Source: Streptomyces flaveolus
GTDB taxonomy: Bacteria; Actinomycetota; Actinomycetes; Streptomycetales; Streptomycetaceae
Assembly: GCF_000716535.1 (NCBI RefSeq)
Contig: NZ_JNWV01000033.1
Location: forward strand, 1 to 64,000
Length of the DNA: 64,000 nt
Reading direction: 5' to 3'
The notes under the pieces were generated by a model, which saw nothing but the letters and a program-made list of their open reading frames with translations, had not been told where the DNA came from and ran no database searches. Below are positions 30,953 through 37,830 of the stretch, in pieces (position 1 is the first letter of the stretch; every line of letters starts with the position of its first letter). The position numbers and the translations under genes were made by a program.

Positions 30953-32035
30953 TCAGAACACCACGAGCGCCCGTCCCCCCTTCCCCGCCAGCATGTTCTC
31001 GAAGGCCGCCGGGATGTCCTCCAGGGTGATCCGGTCGGTGACCAGGGTGGAGAGGTCCAGGCGGCCCGCCCTCACGTGGTCGGCGAGCACAGGCACGTCG
31101 CGGGACGGGTCGGTGTTGCCGTAGACGCAGCCGGAGAGGGTGCGGCCCCAGTGGAAGAGCTCCAGGGCGTTGAAGGTGACCTGCTGGTCCTTGCCGCCGA
31201 TGCCGACGACCGTCGTACGGCCGCCCCGGCGCGTGGACTCCCAGGCCGCGCGGATGGAGACCGCGCGGCCCACGCACTCCACGGAGACGTCGACGCCCTG
31301 CTTGCCGGTGAGGCCGCGGATCTCGCGGGGGGTGTTCTCGGAGGCGAGGACGTAGTCCGTGGCGCCGGCGGCGCGGGCCAGGTCCTCCTTCTCGGGGGAG
31401 ACGTCGACGGCGATGATCCGGGACGCCCCCGCGATGCGGGCCGACTGAAGCGTGGCCAGGCCGACTCCGCCGACGCCGAACACGGCGACGGTCTCGCCGG
31501 TTCGGACCCGCGCCGAGTGGTGGATCGCGCCGTATCCGGTGAGGACGGCGCAGCCCAGCAGGGCGGCGTCCACCAGCGGCACCCCGTCCGGCAGCGGCAG
31601 CACGCAGGACGCCGCGACCACCGTCTCCTCGGCGAACGCGGCCACGTTCAGCCCCGGGTGCAGGTCGGTGCCGTCGGCGGTGCGGGCGTGGACGTCGGCC
31701 GCGCCGTTCAGCGCGTTGGCGCACAGCCAGACCTCGCCCAGCGAGCATGCGTGGCAACTGCCGCAGGACGGAGCCCAGTTGAGGACGACCGGGGATCCGG
31801 GTGAGACATGGGTGACGCCCTCCCCGACGGCGACGACCGTGCCCGCGCCCTCGTGGCCGAGGACGGCCGGGACCGGCACCCGCATGGTGCCGTCGGACAG
31901 GGAGAGGTCGGAGTGGCAGACGCCGGCGGCGGCGAGGCGGACCCGGACCCGTCCGGGGCCCGGGTCGGGCAGCTCGATCCCGGTGATCTCCAGCGGGGCG
32001 CCGATGGCGGGCAGGACGGCGGCTCGTACGGCCAT
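30953..32035 (-). CDS. Zinc-dependent alcohol dehydrogenase
   Basis: This 360-residue MDR enzyme has catalytic-zinc residues in AGVCHSDLS and GHEGAGTV, a structural-zinc lobe CGSCHACSLGEVWLC, and a nucleotide-binding GVGGVGLATLQSA. It is similar to mycothiol/formaldehyde- or benzyl-alcohol-type dehydrogenases (class III-like length). It is the second gene after an aldehyde dehydrogenase (15-base gap), so the pair would oxidise an alcohol to its carboxylic acid. Control by the AAACTAGC operator upstream of the operon is likely. Confidence 0.9.
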   Translation of the reverse strand: MAVRAAVLPAIGAPLEITGIELPDPGPGRVRVRLAAAGVCHSDLSLSDGTMRVPVPAVLGHEGAGTVVAVGEGVTHVSPGSPVVLNWAPSCGSCHACSLGEVWLCANALNGAADVHARTADGTDLHPGLNVAAFAEETVVAASCVLPLPDGVPLVDAALLGCAVLTGYGAIHHSARVRTGETVAVFGVGGVGLATLQSARIAGASRIIAVDVSPEKEDLARAAGATDYVLASENTPREIRGLTGKQGVDVSVECVGRAVSIRAAWESTRRGGRTTVVGIGGKDQQVTFNALELFHWGRTLSGCVYGNTDPSRDVPVLADHVRAGRLDLSTLVTDRITLEDIPAAFENMLAGKGGRALVVF

Positions 32036-32050
32036 GGGTGACGGAACTCC

Positions 32051-33439
32051 TCAGAACTGGAGGGACTTGGTCTGCAGGTACTCGGCGAGTCCGTGCGCGC
32101 CGAGTTCCCGGCCGACGCCGGACTGCTTGTAACCGCCGAAGGGCGCGAGGGGGTTGAACCGGCCGCCGTTGATGTCGACCTGGCCGGTGTCCATGCGGCG
32201 CGCGAAGGCCACCGCCTCGGCCTCCTCGGCGGCCCAGACGGCGCCCGCGAGGCCGTACACCGTGCCGTTGGCGATGCGCAGGGCGTCGTCCTCGTCGTCG
32301 TACCGCAGGATCGACAGGACCGGGCCGAAGATCTCCTCCTGGGCGATCGTCATGTCGGGGGTGACGTCCGCGAAGACCGTCGGGCTGACGAAGTAGCCGC
32401 GCTCGCGCGGGGATTCGGGGCCGCCCGCGACGAGGCGGGCGCCCTCGGCGACGCCCTTCTCGATGTAACCGCGCACCCGGTCCCGCTGCTTGGCGTTGAC
32501 CAGCGGTCCGATGCGGTCGCCGTACTTGGCGGCGGCGGTCGCGGCGAGTTCGACGGCCTCGGCGTAGCGGTCGCGGTGGACCAGCATGCGGGTCCAGGCG
32601 CTGCACGTCTGGCCGGAGTTGGACATCACGTTGGCGACACCGACGTTGACGGCCCTGGCGAGGTCGGCGCTCGGCAGGATGACGTTGGCGGACTTGCCGC
32701 CGAGTTCCAGGGCGGCCTTCTTCACGGCCGCGCCGGCCACCGCGCCGATCCGCCGGCCGACCGCCGTGGAGCCGGTGAAGGAGACCAGGTCGACGCCCGG
32801 GTGCTCGGCGAGCGCCTGCCCGGCGACCGGGCCGAGGCCGGTGACCAGGTTGAACACGCCCGCGGGCACGCCCGCCTCGTGCACCGCCTCGGCGAACAGC
32901 TGGGCGGTGAGCGGGGTGTCCTCGGCGGGCTTGAGGACGATCGCGCAGCCGGCGGCGAGGGCCGGGGCGACCTTGGCGACGATCTGGTGCAGGGGGTAGT
33001 TCCAGGGGGTGATGGCGCCGACCACGCCGATCGGCTCGTGCAGGACCGTGGAGTTGCCGACCTTCTCCTCGAAGGAGTGGCCGGCGGCCAGCTCGGCGTA
33101 GGAACCCGCGACCGCGATCGGCACGGCCGCGTGCACGGCCTGGGAGAACGGCAGGGGCGAGCCGAGTTCCGCGGTGACCGTCTCGGCGATCTCGTCCTTG
33201 CGGGCCACGAGGACGTCCCGGAGGGCGGCGAGGTGCGCGGCGCGTTCGGCCGGGGGCGTGGCGGCCCAGGCGGGGAGCGCGGCCCGTGCGGCGCGTACGG
33301 CGGTGTCGACGTCCAGGGCCGACGCGGCCGGGACCCGGGCGATGACCTGCTCGTCGGCGGGGTTGACGACCTCGGTCTCGTCCCTGCTCTCGGCGGGGCG
33401 CCAGGCGCCGTAGATGTACAGGCCGTCGTGTGCCTTCAT
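32051..33439 (-). CDS. NAD(P)-dependent aldehyde dehydrogenase
   Basis: This 462-residue ALDH has the general base E245 in ALELGGKSAN and the nucleophile C279 in SNSGQTCSAWTRM. Other family marks are TPWNYPLHQIVAKVAPALAAG, EEIFGPVLSI and FGGYKQSGVGRELG. ATG 33439 is chosen; the open frame begins 13 codons earlier. It is the first gene of the operon with the alcohol dehydrogenase, and its promoter contains the operator shared with the acyl-CoA dehydrogenase locus. Confidence 0.92.
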   Translation of the reverse strand: MKAHDGLYIYGAWRPAESRDETEVVNPADEQVIARVPAASALDVDTAVRAARAALPAWAATPPAERAAHLAALRDVLVARKDEIAETVTAELGSPLPFSQAVHAAVPIAVAGSYAELAAGHSFEEKVGNSTVLHEPIGVVGAITPWNYPLHQIVAKVAPALAAGCAIVLKPAEDTPLTAQLFAEAVHEAGVPAGVFNLVTGLGPVAGQALAEHPGVDLVSFTGSTAVGRRIGAVAGAAVKKAALELGGKSANVILPSADLARAVNVGVANVMSNSGQTCSAWTRMLVHRDRYAEAVELAATAAAKYGDRIGPLVNAKQRDRVRGYIEKGVAEGARLVAGGPESPRERGYFVSPTVFADVTPDMTIAQEEIFGPVLSILRYDDEDDALRIANGTVYGLAGAVWAAEEAEAVAFARRMDTGQVDINGGRFNPLAPFGGYKQSGVGRELGAHGLAEYLQTKSLQF

Positions 33440-33478
33440 TGCTGTGTCCTCCCGGCGGGTCCGCGTCGTCCGGCACAC

Positions 33479-33497
33479 AAACTAGCGATGATAGTTT
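33479..33497. promoter_or_regulatory. Operator before the aldehyde dehydrogenase operon
   Basis: AAACTAGCGATGATAGTTT has eight-base arms around GAT with one mismatch. It lies 39 bases before the start at 33439. It is the same motif as at 29417-29435, in the same three-base-spacer form. Confidence 0.72.
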
Positions 33498-33549
33498 TCT
33501 TGCGCCAGACGTTCCCGGGCCGCGGACGTTCCGGGACATCATCGCGAAG

Positions 33550-33591
33550 GGACCGGCCGGTGCGGGCGCGGGCGTCCGCACCGGCCGGTCC
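33550..33591 (-). terminator. Very strong hairpin after the sortase gene
   Basis: GGACCGGCCGGTGCGG pairs perfectly with CCGCACCGGCCGGTCC (16 pairs) around a ten-base loop. It lies just after the sortase stop codon at 33597 on the minus strand. Confidence 0.8.
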
Positions 33592-33596
33592 ACCGG

Positions 33597-34271
33597 TCAC
33601 CTGGTCGCGGTCAGATGGGCGAAGACCACCACGTTGCTGGTGTAGCCGGTCCGCCGGCTGAACAGGCCGCCGCAGGTGAGCACCCGCAGCTCCGGGCGCC
33701 CGGTCGGGCCGTAGACCTCGTCGTCGGGGAAGCCGGTCTTGTCGTAGACCTTCACGCGGTCCACGGAGTAGACGGCGGTACGGCCGTCCGCCCGCGCGAC
33801 CTCGATGGGCTTGCCGGGCTTGACCTGGGCGAGCCCGGCGAACACGGCGGGTCCGGTCCGGGTGTCGCGGTGGCCGACGGCGACGGCGGTGCCGGCCTCG
33901 CCGGGCGTGGGGCCGCCCTGGTACCAGCCGACCAACTGGGGCCGGTCGACGGGCGGTGTCTCCAGTTCCCGGTTCCGGTCGAGGCGGAGCGGGGTGATCG
34001 GGGCGTCGACGCCCAGGGAGGGGACGCGGAAGGACGTCGGCCGGGACCGGGGCAGCGGGCGGGGCGGCGGCCCCGGAGGGGCGGAGGGCGACTCGGCGCT
34101 CCCGGAGTCCGCGCCGGCCGCCACGGCGTGCGGGCCCGGCCCCGCCGCTCCCCCGCCCGCCCCGCAGCGCGACCCCACCGTCACCAGGACGAACACCAGC
34201 AGGGCCGTCCTGGCGAGACGGTAGGCGCGGGTGCGGTACCAGGGCCTGCGTCGGTACCTACGCGGCGCCAT
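33597..34271 (-). CDS. Class E/F sortase
   Basis: This 224-residue sortase has an N-terminal membrane anchor (residues about 19-36). The catalytic domain from about 80 has H134 in AVGHRDT and the nucleophile C200 in VLTCGG, with arginines R206/R207 after it. This type is found in actinobacteria and usually cuts an LAXTG-like sorting signal. ATG 34271 overlaps the end of the partner gene by 14 bases, so the two are coupled; the partner looks like a candidate substrate. Confidence 0.88.
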   Translation of the reverse strand: MAPRRYRRRPWYRTRAYRLARTALLVFVLVTVGSRCGAGGGAAGPGPHAVAAGADSGSAESPSAPPGPPPRPLPRSRPTSFRVPSLGVDAPITPLRLDRNRELETPPVDRPQLVGWYQGGPTPGEAGTAVAVGHRDTRTGPAVFAGLAQVKPGKPIEVARADGRTAVYSVDRVKVYDKTGFPDDEVYGPTGRPELRVLTCGGLFSRRTGYTSNVVVFAHLTATR

Positions 34272-34959
34272 GGGGCCGCCGGCGGACCAGCCGGATGTAC
34301 ACGACACCACAGACGGCGATCAGACCCACGGCACCCGCGGCGACCACCGGGGAGTAGGCGGCGGCCGTGTCGATGAGACCGCCGCCGCCCGCGTGCACCC
34401 CGCCCTTGGGGCCGTTCTGGTCGCCCTTGCCCCAGGACGCGTCGTTGTTGTTGTGGCCGTCGGAGTTGTCGTGCTGACCGTCGGAGATCTGCCCGCCCGG
34501 GCCGTGCTCCCCCTCGTGGCGCCCGTCCTTGCAGTTGACCCGGAAGACCTTCTCCTTCAGGGCGGCGGGGGTACCCACGATCCAGCTGATCTTGTACTGA
34601 CCGTCCGCGAGGCCCAGCGGGTCGGTGTGCCCGGCACCCCCGGCGAGCTGGATGGTGCCGGCGACGGTGGCGGCAGTGGGCAGCGGGGGCTGCGGGGTGA
34701 TGGTGTAGGCGATGCTGGTGAGCGTGTCGAAGTTGACGGCCTCCAGATAGAACCGGCACACCACGGGATCGTCCTTGGCCGACCCCACGAGCGGCGTGCC
34801 GTGCAGGTGACGCTCGTCGTGGATCCTGATGTCGCCGTTCTCCCCCTGGGCCACCGCGCTCGGCGCCGCCACCCATGACGCGCCCGCCGCGGCGAGGGCG
34901 GTGAGGACGACTGTGGCGCCCGCGCGGGGGCCGACGGCACGTGGGGTCATGGTGGGCAT
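34258..34959 (-). CDS. Secreted, C-terminally membrane-anchored protein, possible sortase substrate
   Basis: This 233-residue protein has a signal peptide (residues 1-37, cleavage near VAQ). The extracellular domain (about 40-145) has two cysteines, C68 and C143. A hydrophilic Gly/His/Asn/Asp-rich linker (about 145-190) is followed by LIDTA (195-199), a hydrophobic segment (203-224) and RRRPH. This is the layout of a cell-wall sorting signal, but with LIDTA instead of LAXTG/LPXTG. The gene precedes and overlaps the sortase gene. The function of the domain is unknown. Confidence 0.8.
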   Translation of the reverse strand: MPTMTPRAVGPRAGATVVLTALAAAGASWVAAPSAVAQGENGDIRIHDERHLHGTPLVGSAKDDPVVCRFYLEAVNFDTLTSIAYTITPQPPLPTAATVAGTIQLAGGAGHTDPLGLADGQYKISWIVGTPAALKEKVFRVNCKDGRHEGEHGPGGQISDGQHDNSDGHNNNDASWGKGDQNGPKGGVHAGGGGLIDTAAAYSPVVAAGAVGLIAVCGVVYIRLVRRRPHGAA

Positions 34960-34980
34960 GCGCGATCCTCCGAGTTCAGA

Positions 34981-34998
34981 CGATTTTCATACAAATCG
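34981..34998. promoter_or_regulatory. A+T-rich inverted repeat before the sortase operon
   Basis: CGATTTTCATACAAATCG has perfect six-base arms and lies 22 bases before the start at 34959. It is unusually A+T-rich for the region, so it may combine promoter and operator. Confidence 0.4.
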
Positions 34999-35023
34999 CT
35001 CTTTCGCCTGGACTCTCCTTCAT

Positions 35024-35037
35024 GGGCCGCGCGGCCC
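35024..35037. terminator. Hairpin after the MFS gene
   Basis: GGGCCGCGCGGCCC is a perfect palindrome 25 bases downstream of the MFS stop codon (minus strand). Confidence 0.4.
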
Positions 35038-35061
35038 ACGGCACTGACGCCCGACGCGCCG

Positions 35062-36300
35062 TCAGAGATCGCTCGTGCGGCGCAATCCCGGGCGCCTCGG
35101 CCGCTTCCCGGTCACCCGCCCGGACGACACCTCCGGCCGGCCCGGCGAGCGCAGCGCCACCCCCGACGACACCAGCAGCAGCGCCCCCAGCATCACGAAC
35201 GGAGCAGCCACACCCGCCAGACCGGCGACCAGGCCCGCGGCGGCCGGGGCGGCGACCTGGCCCAGCCGGTTGCCGGTCAGCCGCAGGGCGAGCGCGGTGG
35301 AGCGGGCCTCGGCCGGCGCGGCCTGCACCACCGTCGTCATCGACAGCGGCTGGCCCACGCCCAGGCAGAAGCCGAGGACCGTGAGCATCGCGCCGAGCGC
35401 CCACACCGGCACCGGCAGCGCCACCCCCGCGCACAGCAGGGCGGCCAGCAGGCAGGTCACGGTGAGCAGCGCGGGCCGGCCGAGCAGCCGCAGCAGCGGG
35501 GTGAGGACGAGCCGGCAGGCGATGGTGGCGCCGGCCCGGAGACCGAGCAGGACGCCGATCACCGAGGGGGCGATGCCCCGGTGTTCGCCGACCACCGGCA
35601 GGTAGGCGGTGAGGATGTCGGTCGCGGACAGCACCGACAGGCTGATGAGCATGCCCGCGGGCACGCCCCGGGCGCGCAGGATGCCGCCGACCGGCACCCG
35701 TCCGCCGCCGCGGGCAGCCGAGTTGACGGCCGTACGGTCCTCGATGCGCCACAGCGAGGTGCACGCGACCGCCGCGCCCGCGCCCGCCACCACGAGGGCG
35801 AGCGCGCTGCTGCGGGCCATGTCGGGGCCGCCGATGAGGGCGCCCGCGGCGACGGGACCGATGAGCTGGCCGAGGGAGGCGCCGATGGTGAAGTGCCCGA
35901 AGTTGCGGTCCTGTTCGTGCGGTGCGGACTGGCGGGCCACCAGCGACTGGGCGCCGATCACGAAGCAGAGGTGGCCGAGTCCCATCACCCCGCTCCACAG
36001 GGCCATCGCCCACAGCGAGCCGGCGAGCCCGCTGAGCGCGCAGCCCGCGGCGATGAGGACGACACCGGCCGGCAGCAGGGGCGCGCAGCGGCCGTGGTCG
36101 GTGCGGCGGCCGAGCGGTACGGCGGCGAACAGCGGCAGCAGCGCGTAGACACCGGCGATGACACCGACCGCCCGTTCGTCGGCGCCCAGCGCGAGGGCCC
36201 GGTAGGAGACGGCGGGCCGGGCCATCGACACCGCCCCCTGCGCGCAGCCGAAGGCGATGACGAGGCGGAGCAGCCAGCCGCGGTTCCCACCGGGCCCCAT
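35062..36300 (-). CDS. MFS transporter
   Basis: This 412-residue major facilitator protein has about 12 hydrophobic helices. The loop GRRTDHGRCAPLL after helix 2 is the expected MFS A-motif position. The ribosome-binding sequence is GGAGGA before ATG 36300. It follows the CitMHS transporter gene by 17 bases and may be cotranscribed with it. The substrate is unknown; the context suggests an organic acid or an exporter partner. Confidence 0.85.
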   Translation of the reverse strand: MGPGGNRGWLLRLVIAFGCAQGAVSMARPAVSYRALALGADERAVGVIAGVYALLPLFAAVPLGRRTDHGRCAPLLPAGVVLIAAGCALSGLAGSLWAMALWSGVMGLGHLCFVIGAQSLVARQSAPHEQDRNFGHFTIGASLGQLIGPVAAGALIGGPDMARSSALALVVAGAGAAVACTSLWRIEDRTAVNSAARGGGRVPVGGILRARGVPAGMLISLSVLSATDILTAYLPVVGEHRGIAPSVIGVLLGLRAGATIACRLVLTPLLRLLGRPALLTVTCLLAALLCAGVALPVPVWALGAMLTVLGFCLGVGQPLSMTTVVQAAPAEARSTALALRLTGNRLGQVAAPAAAGLVAGLAGVAAPFVMLGALLLVSSGVALRSPGRPEVSSGRVTGKRPRRPGLRRTSDL

Positions 36301-36317
36301 GTGTCCTCCTGGAGAGA

Positions 36318-37706
36318 TCAGATGATGCCGAACAGGACGCCCGCGCCCAGGACCACGAGCGAGGTGAGCGCGGCCCACTTGACCACGAACCGGGTGTGGT
36401 CGCCGAACTCCACCTTGGCCATGCCGACCAGGACGTACACGGCCGGCACGAGCGGGCTGGACATGTGCAGGGGCTGGCCGATGATCGAGGCGCGGGCGAT
36501 CTCCACCGCGGAGACGCCGTGCGCCTGGCCCGCCTCGGCGAGCACCGGCAGGACACCGAAGTAGAAGCCGTCGTTGGACATGAAGTAGGTGAGCGGGATG
36601 CTCAGCACGCCGGTGACGAGGGCCATGTGCGGGCCCATGCCGTCGGGGATGTTGTCCACCAGCCACGTGGCCATGTGGTCGACCATGCCGGTGCCCTGCA
36701 GCACGCCGGTGAAGACGGCGGCGGCGAAGACCATGCCGGAGACGTTGAGGACGTTCTCGGCGTGGGCGGCGATCCGGGCCTTCTGGTCCGGCATGTGCGG
36801 GAAGTTGACGGTCAGGGCGAGGGCGGCGCCGAGCAGGAACAGCACCGGGATCGGCAGCCACTCCATGATCATGGCGGTGAGCAGGACGACCGTGAGCAGC
36901 GCGTTGAACCAGTACAGCTTGGGGCGCAGGGTGGGGCGGTGGGGGTCCAGGCCCTGGAAGCTCTCGTCCTCGGGCTCGTCGGGCAGGTCCACGCCCGGGC
37001 CGGAACCGCCGGCGTGCTTCACGTCCTTGCCGGCACCGGCGCCGACGAGCACCGTCTCGGTCTCCTCCACCAGCACCTCGTCCAGCGTGAGCACGCCGAG
37101 CCGCTTGCGCTCGCGGCGGCCGAGGACGTAGGCGAGGGCGAAGACGAACAGCAGGCCCATGGCGAGGGCCGGGATCATCGGCACGAAGATGTCGCTGGCG
37201 TCGAGCTTCAGCGCGGTGGCGGCGCGGGCGGTGGGGCCGCCCCACGGCAGCGTGTTCATCACGCCGTTGGCCATGGCGGCGACGCCGGTCATCACGACCA
37301 TGGACATCTTCAGGCGCTTGTACAGCGGGTACATCGCCGAGACGGTGATCATGAAGGTGGTGGAGCCGTCGCCGTCCAGGGAGACGATCGCGGCGAGGAC
37401 CGCGGTGCCGACCACGATCCGCAGCGGGTCGGCCTTGCAGAACTTGAGAATGCCCCGCACGACCGGGTCGAAGAGGCCGACGTCGATCATCACACCGAAG
37501 TAGACGATCGCGAACATGAGCATCGCCGCGGTGGGGGCGAGGCCGGTGACGCCGTCGATGACGTAGTCGCCGAGCTTGGCGCCCTTGCCCACGAACACGC
37601 AGAAGAGCGCGGGTATGAGCACGAGCGCCGCGATCGGCGACATCTTCTTCAGCATGATCAGGACCAGGAAGGTCGCGATCATGGCGAAGCCGAGGATGGT
37701 CAGCAT
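36318..37706 (-). CDS. CitMHS-family metal-citrate transporter
   Basis: This 462-residue secondary transporter takes up citrate as a metal complex. Hydrophobic helices and family blocks SLDGDGSTTFMITVSAMYPLYKRL, NTLPWGGPTARAATAL, TYFMSNDGFYFGVLPVLAEAG and GQPLHMSSPLVPAVYVLVG are present. A charged cytoplasmic loop lies between the halves (about 210-270). ATG 37706 starts the hydrophobic N-terminus. An inverted repeat lies in the 124-bp leader (37716-37771). Confidence 0.93.
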   Translation of the reverse strand: MLTILGFAMIATFLVLIMLKKMSPIAALVLIPALFCVFVGKGAKLGDYVIDGVTGLAPTAAMLMFAIVYFGVMIDVGLFDPVVRGILKFCKADPLRIVVGTAVLAAIVSLDGDGSTTFMITVSAMYPLYKRLKMSMVVMTGVAAMANGVMNTLPWGGPTARAATALKLDASDIFVPMIPALAMGLLFVFALAYVLGRRERKRLGVLTLDEVLVEETETVLVGAGAGKDVKHAGGSGPGVDLPDEPEDESFQGLDPHRPTLRPKLYWFNALLTVVLLTAMIMEWLPIPVLFLLGAALALTVNFPHMPDQKARIAAHAENVLNVSGMVFAAAVFTGVLQGTGMVDHMATWLVDNIPDGMGPHMALVTGVLSIPLTYFMSNDGFYFGVLPVLAEAGQAHGVSAVEIARASIIGQPLHMSSPLVPAVYVLVGMAKVEFGDHTRFVVKWAALTSLVVLGAGVLFGII

Positions 37707-37715
37707 GAGTGGATA

Positions 37716-37771
37716 CCTAACGTTCGCCCTTGAACATCCCACCTGGGGGTCGGCGGTGCGATGACGTTAGG
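37716..37771. promoter_or_regulatory. Inverted repeat and CGTTA-type repeats before the citrate transporter
   Basis: CCTAACGT (37716-37723) and ACGTTAGG (37764-37771) are exact inverted copies 40 bases apart. Just beyond come further GCGTTAAC and ACGTTGAC elements up to 37802. Such repeats often bind response regulators or a LacI/GntR-type protein. The regulator is not in the window. Confidence 0.5.
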
Positions 37772-37830
37772 TCCGTTCAAACGGCGTTAACAAGACGTTG
37801 ACGTGCGAGCAATAAGCGCGAAAGTCCAGG

